A DNA stretch of 64,000 nt from Onion yellows phytoplasma OY-M (GTDB lineage Bacteria; Bacillota_I; Bacilli_A; Acholeplasmatales; Acholeplasmataceae). A program made the position numbers and the translations under genes. Each line of letters starts with the position of its first letter. The stretch's first letter is position 1. The notes under the pieces are model-generated. The model was not told the DNA's origin. It made no database searches and worked only from the letters and a program-made list of their open reading frames with translations. Below are positions 49,406-58,512 of this stretch, piece by piece. Location: positions 186,001 through 250,000 of the forward strand of contig AP006628.2 of NCBI GenBank assembly GCA_000009845.1, written 5' to 3'.

Positions 49406-52400
49406 TTAAGAAATTTGTTTATCAAGGGCAATAGTTTTTTTGATTTGTTTGGTAATTTGTTTTTGGTGATGTTTTATTTTGAATTTTCCTTTTTGTTTTT
49501 GCCAAAAAAAAGACCATTTTAAAAATATAGTTTTGAGTTTGGTTTGGAAATTAGTTAGTTTGATTTTAGTAAGTAAGTTTTTTTTGGTTTTTTTGATTTG
49601 TTTTTCTATTTTGGTTATTTTTTTGTGATTAGCTTTTTGTTTGTGAGTAAATGATTGGGATATTTTTTCTTTTTGTTTGTTGAAATGTTTAAAGATTTGG
49701 TTGTTTTTTTGTTTGATGGCTATTTTTTTATGTTCGAAAAATAATTTGTCTTTTTTTTCAAAATTGAGGAGAGCTTCTTTTTTGAGGTTTGATAGTTTTT
49801 GGCGTAATTCTTTTTGTGTTTGTTGCCATGATAAATTAAGATTGATAAGAGCATCACTTAGATTTTCGTTTAATAATCCTAATTTTTCTTTCATTAAATT
49901 AGTTGTTTGGGTTAAACTTTTTTCTTTGGATTTAATTGTTTTAGTAATTTCTTGTAATAAAGATATTTGATTTTGTTTAAATGTTTTTTCCAAAGAAACA
50001 TTAATAACATTTTTTATTAATTCATTTTGGTTGTAAAAAACTTTGTTAAGGTGTTTAGTTGTGTTAGTGGTATTTGTAGTTGTTTGAATTAATTTTTGTT
50101 CTTTTTTTATTTGTTCTTGGAGTAAAGTATTTAAACATTGATAAATGTTTTTTTGATAATTATTATAGAATAAAATATCTTGGATAACATTTGTGATTGT
50201 TTTTTGGCAAGCATTAAAAAAAGATTTGTTTGATATTTTGAAATTGATTAAAGGAGTAAGAGCAATGTTTTTGGAGGCAGGTTTTAAATAGTGCCATAAA
50301 GTTAAAAGTTTGGTTATTTTAAGTTTGGTTTTGTTGATTTTTTTTTGGTGTTTGTTAGTTGTTTTTTCTAAAATATGTTGGTGTTTTTTGGTTGCTTTAT
50401 CTTTTTTTGTGGTGAGGTTTTTGATAATTTTTTCATAACGTTCTTTGTGGGTTTTGATTTGGTATAAAAGGGGATATAGGTCAGTTCCTTTTTGTTTGTA
50501 TTTGTGAAAAAACCCTTGTATTCCTTTCTTTTTGTCAGTGTGTATTTTTTGATTAAGAAAGGTTAATTGTTTGTCATAAAAAGCTATTATTTGTTCGTTA
50601 AGATTAATTTCATTTTGTAGGGTAGTTTGGTTTAATTGGTGTTTTTTTTGTAAAAGATTAACTGTTTGATTAAATTGTTTTTGAATGATAGGAAATAAGT
50701 TAGTTTCAATTATAGTTTTTATTTGGTCTAAGATTATTTGTTCGATAAGACAAGTTTTAGTTTGATAATTACTTGTAAAAGTATTAATTTGTAATTGGAT
50801 TTGTTGTAAAGTTTGTTCTAATAATGTGCTTTCTTTTTGCCAAGATGGATAACTGTTGAGTAAATTATTTAAAGTTTGTAAAAGTTCTATATTTTGGGTT
50901 TGTAATAATAAATAGATGTCTTTTTTCATTAAGGTGATGTCTTGTAAAAAGAGATGTTTTTCTTTTTCTTGGGTAAGTTTGAAGGTTAGAAAATCATCTT
51001 TTTGAAATATTTTATTAAGTGTTAATTGTGTTTGGAAGTTGTTAATTTCTTTTTTTAAAGTAGTTATTTGTTCTAAATAATAATGTTGGATTTTGGTTTT
51101 TTCTAATTTTAGTTGTAGGGCAATACTTTTAGTTTTAAGGTCAAATTCTTGTTTTTTTGCAAAGAAATGATAATGATAATCTATTTGGTAATTGTTTTGT
51201 TTACGTTGTAAGGCTAAAAGAGTTTTTTGATAAGCAAAGAAAGTTTCTTGATAGTCTTTTTGATTATCAAAGATAGCTGTTTCTTGGAGATGTAAGTTAA
51301 GGACTGTTTTTATTTGTTCTTTGATACCGTTTATTTTTTTGGAGAATAAATAATTTGTTTTTTGGTGGATGAGATGATAAATTTTTTCTAAGGTTTGTTG
51401 GTAGATGTGTTTGTATTTGTTTTGTTTGTGGTGTTCTAAATGCCACATATTAATTGCTTGTTGGTGTAAAAGATTGATGAGGTTATATTGTTGGCTCCAT
51501 AAAGATTTTTGGTTTTGGTAAGAAAGGCAGTTTGTTTGTTGTTTGTAAAAAAGAGCTTTTTTGGATGCTTCAATTTGGTAATTGGAAAGAATTGGTATAT
51601 TTATAAAAGGAAAAGGTCTTATTTGGAGAAAAAAAGCTTGTATTTGTGCTTGGATGATAGTCTTTTCTTGTTGGTAAGCATCTTTGATGGTGTCTAGTTT
51701 TTTGTCGTTTATACTTAGTTTATTTTGGTATAGTTTGTGAGTTTTGGTAATGGTTTTTTGATAAGTTTGTTCTTTTGTAGTCTTTATTTGTTCTAAGATG
51801 CAAATTGATTTGCCTTTGTCTTTTTCTTGTAAATTAAGAGTTGTTTCTAGTTGTTTTAATAAATTGGTGTTTTTTTGATTGAGGTTAAAATCAGTAGTAT
51901 AAAAGTTTTGTTTGGATTCTTGGTTTTGTTTTTGGTTTTTGAGTTCTAATTTTTGTTTGTCTTTTTCAATTTGAATTAATAAATTATTAATGTTGTTATT
52001 TTTGTTGTTGAGATTAGTTATAAGAGTAGTTTCTTTGTGATTGTTTTTTTTAGTAATTTCCTTGAGTTCTTTTTGTAAGATTTCTTTTAATTGGAGGTTT
52101 TTATCGTTGTTTTTGTTTTTTTGATAAATAAGTTCTTGGGTTAAAAGAGTTTCGGTTTTTTGTTGTTGTGAGTTGTATTTTTGGAGGATTGTTTTTTTAT
52201 GGGTTTGCAGTTTTTCTATTTGTGCGTAAATGTTTAATAATATGTGATGGTATTTTTCTTGTAATTGTTTTGTTTGGTTATTGTGTTTGTTATTTAGGGT
52301 TTGTAGTCTTTGATTTAATTGTTTGTTTTGGTTGTTTGTAATAATGTTTGGGGTTTTGTTTTTTTCTTGGATGTTTTTTAGGTTTGTGATATTATTTGTT

Positions 52401-52492
52401 AATTGGGATAAAAAAGGAGAGAAAAAATCGCTTGATAATGTTTTATTGCGTTTTAAGAATAAAGCCAAAAATCTATTATAATATGATGACAT
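49406..52492 (-). CDS. Giant coiled-coil protein, 1,028 aa, unknown function
   Basis: I cannot assign a family. Nearly the whole length is Lys/Gln/Asn/Leu/Thr-rich and helical, with heptad-like spacing of Leu and Ile, so long coiled coils are likely. Gly, Pro, Val and Asp are scarce. No signal peptide, membrane segment, Walker A or other catalytic motif is visible, so an SMC-like ATPase is not supported. A less repetitive patch around residues 655-690 and another around 760-800 could be small globular parts. AGGA lies 9 bases before the ATG. A cytoskeletal, scaffold or surface-linked role is possible but unproven. Confidence 0.85.
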   Translation of the reverse strand: MSSYYNRFLALFLKRNKTLSSDFFSPFLSQLTNNITNLKNIQEKNKTPNIITNNQNKQLNQRLQTLNNKHNNQTKQLQEKYHHILLNIYAQIEKLQTHKKTILQKYNSQQQKTETLLTQELIYQKNKNNDKNLQLKEILQKELKEITKKNNHKETTLITNLNNKNNNINNLLIQIEKDKQKLELKNQKQNQESKQNFYTTDFNLNQKNTNLLKQLETTLNLQEKDKGKSICILEQIKTTKEQTYQKTITKTHKLYQNKLSINDKKLDTIKDAYQQEKTIIQAQIQAFFLQIRPFPFINIPILSNYQIEASKKALFYKQQTNCLSYQNQKSLWSQQYNLINLLHQQAINMWHLEHHKQNKYKHIYQQTLEKIYHLIHQKTNYLFSKKINGIKEQIKTVLNLHLQETAIFDNQKDYQETFFAYQKTLLALQRKQNNYQIDYHYHFFAKKQEFDLKTKSIALQLKLEKTKIQHYYLEQITTLKKEINNFQTQLTLNKIFQKDDFLTFKLTQEKEKHLFLQDITLMKKDIYLLLQTQNIELLQTLNNLLNSYPSWQKESTLLEQTLQQIQLQINTFTSNYQTKTCLIEQIILDQIKTIIETNLFPIIQKQFNQTVNLLQKKHQLNQTTLQNEINLNEQIIAFYDKQLTFLNQKIHTDKKKGIQGFFHKYKQKGTDLYPLLYQIKTHKERYEKIIKNLTTKKDKATKKHQHILEKTTNKHQKKINKTKLKITKLLTLWHYLKPASKNIALTPLINFKISNKSFFNACQKTITNVIQDILFYNNYQKNIYQCLNTLLQEQIKKEQKLIQTTTNTTNTTKHLNKVFYNQNELIKNVINVSLEKTFKQNQISLLQEITKTIKSKEKSLTQTTNLMKEKLGLLNENLSDALINLNLSWQQTQKELRQKLSNLKKEALLNFEKKDKLFFEHKKIAIKQKNNQIFKHFNKQKEKISQSFTHKQKANHKKITKIEKQIKKTKKNLLTKIKLTNFQTKLKTIFLKWSFFWQKQKGKFKIKHHQKQITKQIKKTIALDKQIS

Positions 52493-52796
52493 AAAATTTT
52501 TCCTTCAATCTAAATATTGATTAAACAATATAAAAACACTTAATTGTAGTTTATTATTAATTTTTTTTGTAATGTTATATTATTTTGGTTTTTCAAAGAA
52601 ATAAGTTCTAAATTATTTTATCATTTACCTTTATCATAACATAAACCAAATTAATTTGGGATGTAAAAAAGAATACTTAGCTTTTATATTTAGATCTTAA
52701 AAACAAAAAAACTATCCTGAAGGATAGTTTCTTTCATTATTTATATTATTTTTATTTTTTAAATAGTTTATTAATTTATTTTAAATATGGAAATAA
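52493..52796. other. Intergenic region with minus-strand terminator
   Basis: Apart from the terminator at 52700-52729 I see only A+T-rich sequence with stops in all frames. Confidence 0.5.
52700..52729 (-). terminator. Terminator after the 52797-53279 gene
   Basis: On the minus strand AACTATCC pairs with GGATAGTT over a 4-base loop and is followed by a long T-rich tract. Confidence 0.75.
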
Positions 52797-53279
52797 TTAT
52801 TTCTTACGATAAGGTTTATACCAAGTTGTTTTTTTAGGATAGAGATATTTTTGGATTAAAGTTGGTTCATAGTAAAAAATATATAAATTATTGTATTTAT
52901 TTTTCATGTTTATGATTGCTTCTAAGGTGTGTGTTTTATCTTTAATAAATGGCATTTTTCCATCATGATAGATAAATATAATATTTTGGGGACAATTAAG
53001 AATTGACTTAGACATTAATTCGCCTTTGTTTTGATTAATTGTTTTGTGAAATGAGACTTTTTTGTAATAATTAGGATAAATATTTTTATGTATAAAGATA
53101 AGAGCTTTATTAGTGTTTTTTACTTTAATGTTATGAATTGTATTATTTAGAGTCTCTTTTTTTACTTTTATTTTAAAAGTACTTTTGATTTGATAGTTTA
53201 ATTTAAATGTTGAATGTGCTTTAATAAAATAAGAATTAATGTTAAGTAATAGTATTAATATATTTATAATTATAAGCAT
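52797..53279 (-). CDS. Putative secreted protein, 160 aa (paralogue of 53527-54111)
   Basis: A hydrophobic stretch at the very N-terminus ends in FIKAHS, which looks like a signal peptidase site, followed by a basic mature protein. The mature start (HSTFKLNY) and the later IYHDGKM...NNLYIFYYE segment match the neighbour at 53527-54111, so the two form a family. The ATG at 53279 has no ribosome binding site. The same frame is open further upstream, where AAAGGAG stands 12 bases before an ATT at 53339; starting there would add 20 residues and give a normal basic signal-peptide N-region. A secreted effector is a reasonable guess. Confidence 0.6.
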   Translation of the reverse strand: MLIIINILILLLNINSYFIKAHSTFKLNYQIKSTFKIKVKKETLNNTIHNIKVKNTNKALIFIHKNIYPNYYKKVSFHKTINQNKGELMSKSILNCPQNIIFIYHDGKMPFIKDKTHTLEAIINMKNKYNNLYIFYYEPTLIQKYLYPKKTTWYKPYRKK

Positions 53280-53460
53280 TAAAAAGGAATTAAAGTTTAT
53301 ATTTGGTCTTTTTTTAGAAGTCTTGTTAATTTTGTTAATGTAAAAAACAGACTCCTTTCTTTTAAAAAAGGTAGTTAATATTAATTATAAGTATAAATTA
53401 TTAAGCTACCAAAAAGATAATATAAATTAATATATATAATTAAAAAGATAAAAGAAAAGA

Positions 53461-53500
53461 TTTATTTTTGTTTATTTTTGTTTATTTTTGTTTATTGTTG
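53461..53500. repeat. 10-base tandem repeat, about 4 copies
   Basis: Three exact copies of TTTATTTTTG are followed by a diverged fourth (TTTATTGTTG). They lie between the two secreted-protein genes, just after the stop of the upstream one. Confidence 0.8.
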
Positions 53501-53526
53501 AGTGTTTGCCCAATCTCTCAGACGCC

Positions 53527-54111
53527 TTACCATTCCTGAAATCCATCTAGAAGTAGGTTTTTAGCTCCATCTAATTTTTTGGTATTTTCTATGTCATGGT
53601 AAAAAATATACAAATTTGTATATTTGCCTGTCATTTTTGTTAGTTCTTGATAAGTATATTTTTTATCTAGGTCACCTCGAATTTCTCCATCATGATATAA
53701 ACAAATTGTACTTGGCTCGCATGTTCCTGTAGTAATTTCGAACGATATATTACCATCTTTTATTCTATTTATTGTTTTTCTTTTGGTTAATGTTCCATTA
53801 AAATTAGGATTAATCTTTTCTTTAATATTTTTTATTACTTTGTCCAGGCGGGAATCCCAATCCCCTTCAATTTCTACAAGGTGTAATTTTGGTCCTTGTT
53901 GTTCTTGTGTTGGCTCTTCTTGTACTTGTGTTGTTGTTTGTGCTTGTCTTTCTTTTTTTCTCAAACTTATTTTTATACTTGTTTTATAATCATATCTTAA
54001 TTTAAGATTTGATTGAGCTTTGGTAAAATGAGGGATAATAATAAATAAATTAAATATTATAATAATTAAAAATAAAAGTGTTTTTTTGTTATAAGCATTG
54101 GATAAAAACAT
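53527..54111 (-). CDS. Putative secreted protein, 194 aa (paralogue of 52797-53279)
   Basis: The N-terminus has a basic region, a hydrophobic core at about residues 11-27 and FTKAQS, a likely signal peptidase site around residue 32. The mature protein starts with NLKLRYDYKTSIKISL, has a Gln/Glu/Thr-rich linker at about 58-75, and carries the segment shared with its neighbour (CLYHDGEI...TNLYIFYHD). No SVM-type signal of known phytoplasma effectors is evident. The product is predicted to leave the cell, which in this lineage means into plant or insect host cytoplasm. Function is unknown. Confidence 0.65.
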   Translation of the reverse strand: MFLSNAYNKKTLLFLIIIIFNLFIIIPHFTKAQSNLKLRYDYKTSIKISLRKKERQAQTTTQVQEEPTQEQQGPKLHLVEIEGDWDSRLDKVIKNIKEKINPNFNGTLTKRKTINRIKDGNISFEITTGTCEPSTICLYHDGEIRGDLDKKYTYQELTKMTGKYTNLYIFYHDIENTKKLDGAKNLLLDGFQEW

Positions 54112-54407
54112 TTTGGTTAATGCCTTTTTTTAGAAAATTGATAAATTTTTGGAAAAATATCCCCTTCTTTCTTTCTAAAATTGACGGTTTTTTAATTATT
54201 TAAGTTAATTATAAAGTATTCATTAGGTTTTTAGTTAGTTAAACCATCAAAAAAGATAAAGGGTTTAAGACATCAAAGACTATTAAATAATTAATAGCCT
54301 TTGAATTGATTATTTGATATTTATTTAAATTAATGAAAGATTATAAAATAATGTTATTAAAGAGTAATTTATTCAATTTATACATGTTTGTTAATGGAAA
54401 GTGTTTG
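54112..54407. other. Intergenic region, A+T-rich
   Basis: No gene is seen. A candidate ribosome binding site (AGAAAG) for the 53527-54111 gene occurs at its left end, and the interval contains short GTGTGT-type runs near its right end. Confidence 0.4.
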
Positions 54408-54836
54408 TTAGTGTGTGTTAGTGTAATTTATTTTGGATTTAGCTGATTGAGCTTCTGTTATTTTGTTATTTTCTGCAATTACATTACCATTTTCATCCAC
54501 TACTTCATATTGCATAGTTAATTCAAAATCAGCAGTATCGGTGTTATTTTCAACTAAACCATCAAGAGTTAATAATTCTACTTCTAATTTAATTTCTGCT
54601 GAAACAAATTTGTTATCTTTGGTAAGAGCAAATTTGGAGTCTTTGGTATATACTTCAAAATCATTGTTATCTTGTGTTTTAACTTTTGCTCCAACTCTAA
54701 ATTTGTCAGTTTTGTCTACGTCGTTAACTTTGAATGTTGGTAAAAATACTTTTAAGAAACATTTTTTAGTAGTTTCTTTGTTTTCAAAACCTTTTACGGA
54801 GGCGAAACATAAAAATGGGGCTTCAACAAAATTAAT
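54408..54836 (-). pseudogene. Probable 5'-truncated gene, 142 codons, no canonical start
   Basis: The minus strand has an open frame from just after an in-frame stop at 54837-54839 to the TAA at 54408-54410. It has no ATG, GTG or TTG near the 5' end; the first sense codon is ATT and no ribosome binding site precedes it. The product reads as an ordinary soluble protein (FVEAPFLCFASVKGFENK, then KFRVGAKV, EVYTKD and LTMQYEVVDENGNV), with composition less biased than its neighbours. This argues for real coding origin and loss of the 5' end. I do not recognise the family. Confidence 0.5.
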
Positions 54837-55161
54837 TTATTAAAAAAACTCAAATTAATTTAGTTATATTGTTGTAATTTGACAAAATAATAATTAAAGT
54901 AGAAAATAAATAAGAAAAAAGTAAAAAAAGCTCAAAATAGATTGACAAAACAGCTTTTTTAAGATAAAATAAACTTAGGTTTAAAATTAATTTTTGCACG
55001 CTTTGGCATGATTATTAATTTTTTAAGCTTGATTAAAGTGCTAATAATAATTTTTGGCAGTTATTAATTGGGTTTTGATTAACCTTTTATTTGTTAAAAG
55101 TTTTATTATTATTTATAATAAATGCTAAAAACAAAAAATTATAAAGAAAGGATTTGATAAA
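54837..55161. other. Leader region of rpmF
   Basis: It contains a strong promoter (54942-54970) and a leader of about 185 bases with two blocks resembling each other (TTATTAATT near 55012 and 55056). Some self-complementarity is present, but no known riboswitch or leader motif is recognised. Confidence 0.45.
54942..54970 (+). promoter_or_regulatory. Strong promoter upstream of rpmF
   Basis: Perfect TTGACA and TAAAAT are separated by 17 bases, the best -35 box in the window. Confidence 0.8.
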
Positions 55162-55368
55162 ATGGCTGTTCCTTTTAGACGCACCGGAAAAACGGCAAAA
55201 AGAAAAAGACGTACTCATTATAAGTTAAGCAATCCTGCTTTGGTACTTTGCAAAGAAACTAATACTTTTACTTTGTCTCACAGAGTTACTAAAAATAGTG
55301 GTTATTACAAAGGAAAACTTATTTTGGAAAACAAACCTTCTAAAGCTCAAAAAACAACTGACAATTAA
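55162..55368 (+). CDS. rpmF: 50S ribosomal protein L32, 68 aa
   Basis: The N-terminal [19 protein letters not shown] and later [15 protein letters not shown] identify bL32. The zinc-binding cysteine pairs of the C+ form are mostly gone: only one Cys remains (LVLCKET). This is therefore a zinc-independent variant, as seen in other bacteria. A Lys/Thr-rich tail extends about ten residues beyond the usual end. GAAAGGA precedes the ATG. It is monocistronic behind its own promoter and terminator. Confidence 0.95.
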   Translation: MAVPFRRTGKTAKRKRRTHYKLSNPALVLCKETNTFTLSHRVTKNSGYYKGKLILENKPSKAQKTTDN

Positions 55369-55384
55369 TTTATCATTATTAGAC

Positions 55385-55412
55385 AAATTATTTTGTTTAA
55401 ATAATTTTTTTC
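55385..55412 (+). terminator. Probable terminator after rpmF
   Basis: AAATTATT pairs with AATAATTT over a 7-base loop and is followed by a T run. The stem has no G-C pairs, so it is weak. Confidence 0.5.
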
Positions 55413-55582
55413 TTAGATGACGATATTGTTTTTTCTTATTTGATATTATTTTAATTTATAGTTTTAATATTATTTTAGATTTATTTATTTTTTGATAGTT
55501 ACTATTTAATTTATTTTAAAAAAATTATTTTATTTTTAAGTGTATAAGATAAAAAAATAAATAAAACCAAGGAGAAGCATAA

Positions 55583-55960
55583 ATGTTATTAAAAAAATCA
55601 TTATCACACTTTTTACTTACTGTTAGTTTTGTATTTTTAAGTGTGTTTGGGTCTTATGTTGTTTTAGAAGCATCAAAAAAATATCAAGAATCAGATACGG
55701 CATCATTTTCTAAAACTTATAATGATAATTCAACGAAATTTTACAAGGATAATTCATATTCAGCTTCTTTGGTTAATTAAGAAGCTAAAAAAGCTTATGA
55801 TCCCAAATTAGAAAAACATAACGAAGATCAAAAAGCCATCAAAGAAAAACAAGAAGTAACTAAAAAATACGTTTTCCTTTTTGTAGAGTTTTTCTTTGTA
55901 TTGTCGTTAGTAGGATTTAATGGTTATTTCTGTTATTCTAAAGCTAAATCATTTAAATAA
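55583..55960 (+). pseudogene. Two-helix membrane protein A, interrupted by in-frame TAA
   Basis: From ATG 55583 (AAGGAG upstream) the frame encodes an N-terminal hydrophobic segment with LSVFG, then a hydrophilic Ser/Asn/Tyr/Lys-rich region. A TAA at 55778-55780 interrupts it. The same frame then continues to 55960 with a charged helix and a second membrane segment ending FNGYFCYSKAKSFK. The total would be 125 residues. The architecture and both membrane segments match the gene just downstream (55976-56325). A membrane protein with both ends inside and a central domain outside is implied. Function is unknown. Confidence 0.6.
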
Positions 55961-55975
55961 TTATAAGTAAAAAAT

Positions 55976-56325
55976 ATGTCTGATATTAAACAAAACATAT
56001 CTTCTTTATTAAAAACATCAATTTTTTATTATTAAGTGTATTTGGAATGATTGTTATTTTTTTGATATATACGTTTTTTGAAAATCTAAATACTCAAAAA
56101 GTTTTACAACAATATCTAGATTCATTACAATCTAATACAAATATACTATCAAATTATAATTTATTATTACAACTTACTAAAAAACAAATGTATACAAGTT
56201 ATTTAAGAGTTGTTATATTAGTTATTATTTGGGTTTTAATTATAATATTTAATGGTTATATGTGTTTTGCCAAAATTAACCCTTTTAAACAGTTTTTTAA
56301 ATTTGTTAAAAAAAGTTATCAATAA
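55976..56325 (+). pseudogene. Two-helix membrane protein B (paralogue of A), frameshifted
   Basis: ATG 55976 opens a frame that ends after 19 codons in the T6 run at 56022-56027. Adding one T gives a continuous frame to 56325 (116 residues) with a first helix containing FLLLSVFG and a second ending FNGYMCFAKINPF. Both features align with protein A (FVFLSVFG and FNGYFCYSKAKSF), so the genes arose by tandem duplication. The central loop is diverged. As printed, only the part from ATG 56047 is a single open frame. The start of B lies 15 bases after the end of A. Confidence 0.6.
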
Positions 56326-56379
56326 ATATAAATATAAAAATGAACCTTTTCATTAAATCATTTTATCTTTTAATATAAA

Positions 56380-56420
56380 GATATTTGAATTAACTTAATG
56401 AGGATATTTGAATTAACTTA
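56380..56420. repeat. 18-base direct repeat, 2 copies
   Basis: The unit GATATTTGAATTAACTTA occurs at 56380-56397 and 56403-56420, separated by 5 bases. It lies about 130 bases before the S10 operon promoter. Confidence 0.8.
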
Positions 56421-56546
56421 TTGTATTTTTTAACAAACAAAATCCAAAATAAATAAATCTTTTCACCATTTTACTTATTTGAAACAGCTTTTTTTATTTT
56501 AAAAAACATTATTAATTACTTTTTTAACTTTTGTAATTAAAATGAC

Positions 56547-56575
56547 TTGCAATAAAATCTTTTTTAAGGTATAAT
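56547..56575 (+). promoter_or_regulatory. Promoter of the S10/spc operon
   Basis: TTGCAA and a perfect TATAAT are separated by 17 bases. Confidence 0.8.
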
Positions 56576-56716
56576 AAAAAGGCTTGTTTTAAATATTTTT
56601 TCTTTTAATCCAAAAAACAAAACACCAATGTCAGTTGTCTAAGAAAAAAATTATTTAAGCAAAATATTTGTCTAATAGGCAATATTTTCAAACATTTCTA
56701 AAAAAGGAGAATATAA

Positions 56717-57040
56717 GTGAACAAAAAAGAAAAAGAAATTATCAAAATAATTCTAAGAGCCTACGACCATCATTTAATTGATCAATCAGCTAAAAAAATT
56801 ATTGATATTCTCACTAAAACAGGAGCAAATATTGAAGGTCCAATACCTCTTCCTACCAGAAAAGAAGTATTTACTGTTTTGCGTTCCCCTTTCGTTAACA
56901 AAGATTCAAGAGAACAATTTGAACGACGCACTCACAAACGTTTAATTCAAATTATCAATCCTAATAAAAAAACAATTGAATCTTTAATGCACATTAGTTT
57001 GCCACCTGCAATTGATATTTTGTTAAAAAAAAACCAATAG
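56717..57040 (+). CDS. rpsJ: 30S ribosomal protein S10, 107 aa
   Basis: uS10, first gene of the operon, also part of transcription antitermination with NusB in other bacteria. The segments [40 protein letters not shown] and RRTHKRLI are highly conserved. Translation begins at GTG 56717, with AAAGGAG about 7 bases upstream. Confidence 0.97.
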
Positions 57041-57235
57041 CAAAAGCAAAATTTAGGCACTATTCATTTTAATATGAATAAATATTTACTTTTTTATAAC
57101 CATTTCATTTAAATCATTTCATTTGGTTGAATCACAATCACAATTGCAATTACAATTTCAATCAACTTTTGAAAATCACTTTAAAAAACTTTTTACAAAC
57201 TTTAAACCAAAATTAAAAAAAGAAAGAGGAAGGAC

Positions 57236-57902
57236 ATGGCTCAAGGAATCTTAGGTAAAAAAATAGGAATGACTCAAGTTTTTAACGAACAAGGGAGAAT
57301 TAGTTCCAGTAACAATAGTAGATGTTGCACCTAACGTTGTTTTACAACAAAAAAACGTTGACCAAGACGGCTATCAAGCTACTCAAATAGGTTTTTGCGA
57401 CAAAAGAGAAAAAAACACTTCTAAACCTATGTTAGGACATTTTAAAAAAGCAACTACTGCCCCTAAGCGCTTCATTAAAGAAATTAATTTTAGTGCGGAT
57501 GTCAATTCAAACCTAGCTAATTTAGCAGTAGGCGCACTAATCACAAACGATTTATTTCAAGTAGGTGATTTAGTTGATGTAACAGGAACTTCCAAAGGTA
57601 AAGGTTTTGCTGGTTCTATTAAGAGACACAATCAAAGCAGAGGTCCTGAAAGTCACGGGTCTCGTTATCACCGTCGTCCAGGTTCAATGGGCCCTATTAA
57701 AGGTAAATTAAAAGGTAAAAAACTACCAGGACACATGGGACACGAAACTGTTACTATCCAAAATTTAGCTATTCTTTCGGTTGATACTGAAAAAAACTTA
57801 TTCTTAATAAAAGGCAATGTCCCAGGACCTAATAAAGGTTTTGTAATTATCAAATCTGCTGTAAAAAAATTGACAAAGGAGCAAACGCATGCCAAAAATT
57901 AA
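57236..57902 (+). CDS. rplC: 50S ribosomal protein L3, with a frameshift near codon 20
   Basis: uL3 binds 23S rRNA near the peptidyl transferase centre. ATG 57236 (GAGGAAGG upstream) gives [11 protein letters not shown], the standard L3 start. The frame is then lost at the GGG run 57293-57295. Removing one G restores [18 protein letters not shown] and joins the long frame that carries [23 protein letters not shown] and the C-terminus, giving 221 residues. L3 is essential and there is no second copy in the window, so a base error in the sequence is the most likely cause. It overlaps rplD by 14 bases. Confidence 0.93.
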
Positions 57903-58512
57903 TATTCTTAATCAACAAGGCGACTTCGTTTCTGAAAAGGTTTTAGCAACTACTGTTTTTGACATTAAACCTAATCAACAAGTTTTATACGACGTTGTAA
58001 ATGCTCAAAGAGCTGCAATGCGTCAAGGCACACATGCTACCAAAACTCGCGCTTTAGTTGCTGGTGGAGGTAAAAAACCATGGAGACAAAAAGGAACTGG
58101 TCGTGCTCGTCATGGCTCTATTCGTTCTCCTTTATGGCGTGGTGGTGGAGTTACTTTTGGACCGTCCCCAAGAGATTATTCTGTTAAAGTAAACCAAAAA
58201 GTACGTAGTCTGGCTCTAAAATCAGCTTTATCACTCCAAGCTAAAAATAATCAATTAGTAGTTGTAGACAACATTAATTTAGCAACTCATAAAACTAAAG
58301 ATTTCCAACAAATGTTACAAAAATTAAACATCACTTCCAAATCCTTAATTGTAGTTACTCAAATGACAGAACAATTAGCTTTGGCTTCTCGCAATCTATC
58401 TTATATTACTTTAGAAACAGCTTCTCATGCAAGTGTTTATCAAATCCTTAATTGCAAACAATTAGTCCTAACTGCTGCTGCTGTTAACTATTTTGAAGAG
58501 GTTTTAAAATAA
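57889..58512 (+). CDS. rplD: 50S ribosomal protein L4, 207 aa
   Basis: uL4 lines the exit tunnel with its extended loop, visible as [26 protein letters not shown] at about residues 63-88 (core GTGRARHGS). In other bacteria L4 also represses its own operon. Length is normal. AAAGGAG lies within the end of rplC. Confidence 0.97.
   Translation: MPKINILNQQGDFVSEKVLATTVFDIKPNQQVLYDVVNAQRAAMRQGTHATKTRALVAGGGKKPWRQKGTGRARHGSIRSPLWRGGGVTFGPSPRDYSVKVNQKVRSLALKSALSLQAKNNQLVVVDNINLATHKTKDFQQMLQKLNITSKSLIVVTQMTEQLALASRNLSYITLETASHASVYQILNCKQLVLTAAAVNYFEEVLK

Larger units (their letters stand above)
56326..56716. other. Intergenic region before the ribosomal protein operon
   Basis: It contains an 18-base direct repeat and the S10 operon promoter (56547-56575). 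The leader from that promoter to rpsJ is about 135 bases. No gene is seen. Confidence 0.55.

Noticed and set aside
49406-52492. SMC or chromosome segregation ATPase assignment
   Set aside because: Coiled coils are evident, but there is no Walker A, signature or Walker B motif at either end.
54463-54843. 126-codon plus-strand open frame starting with a hydrophobic stretch
   Set aside because: Its translation is Ser/Leu/Val-rich in the way antisense reads usually are. The minus strand of the same DNA gives a more natural protein, which I called instead.
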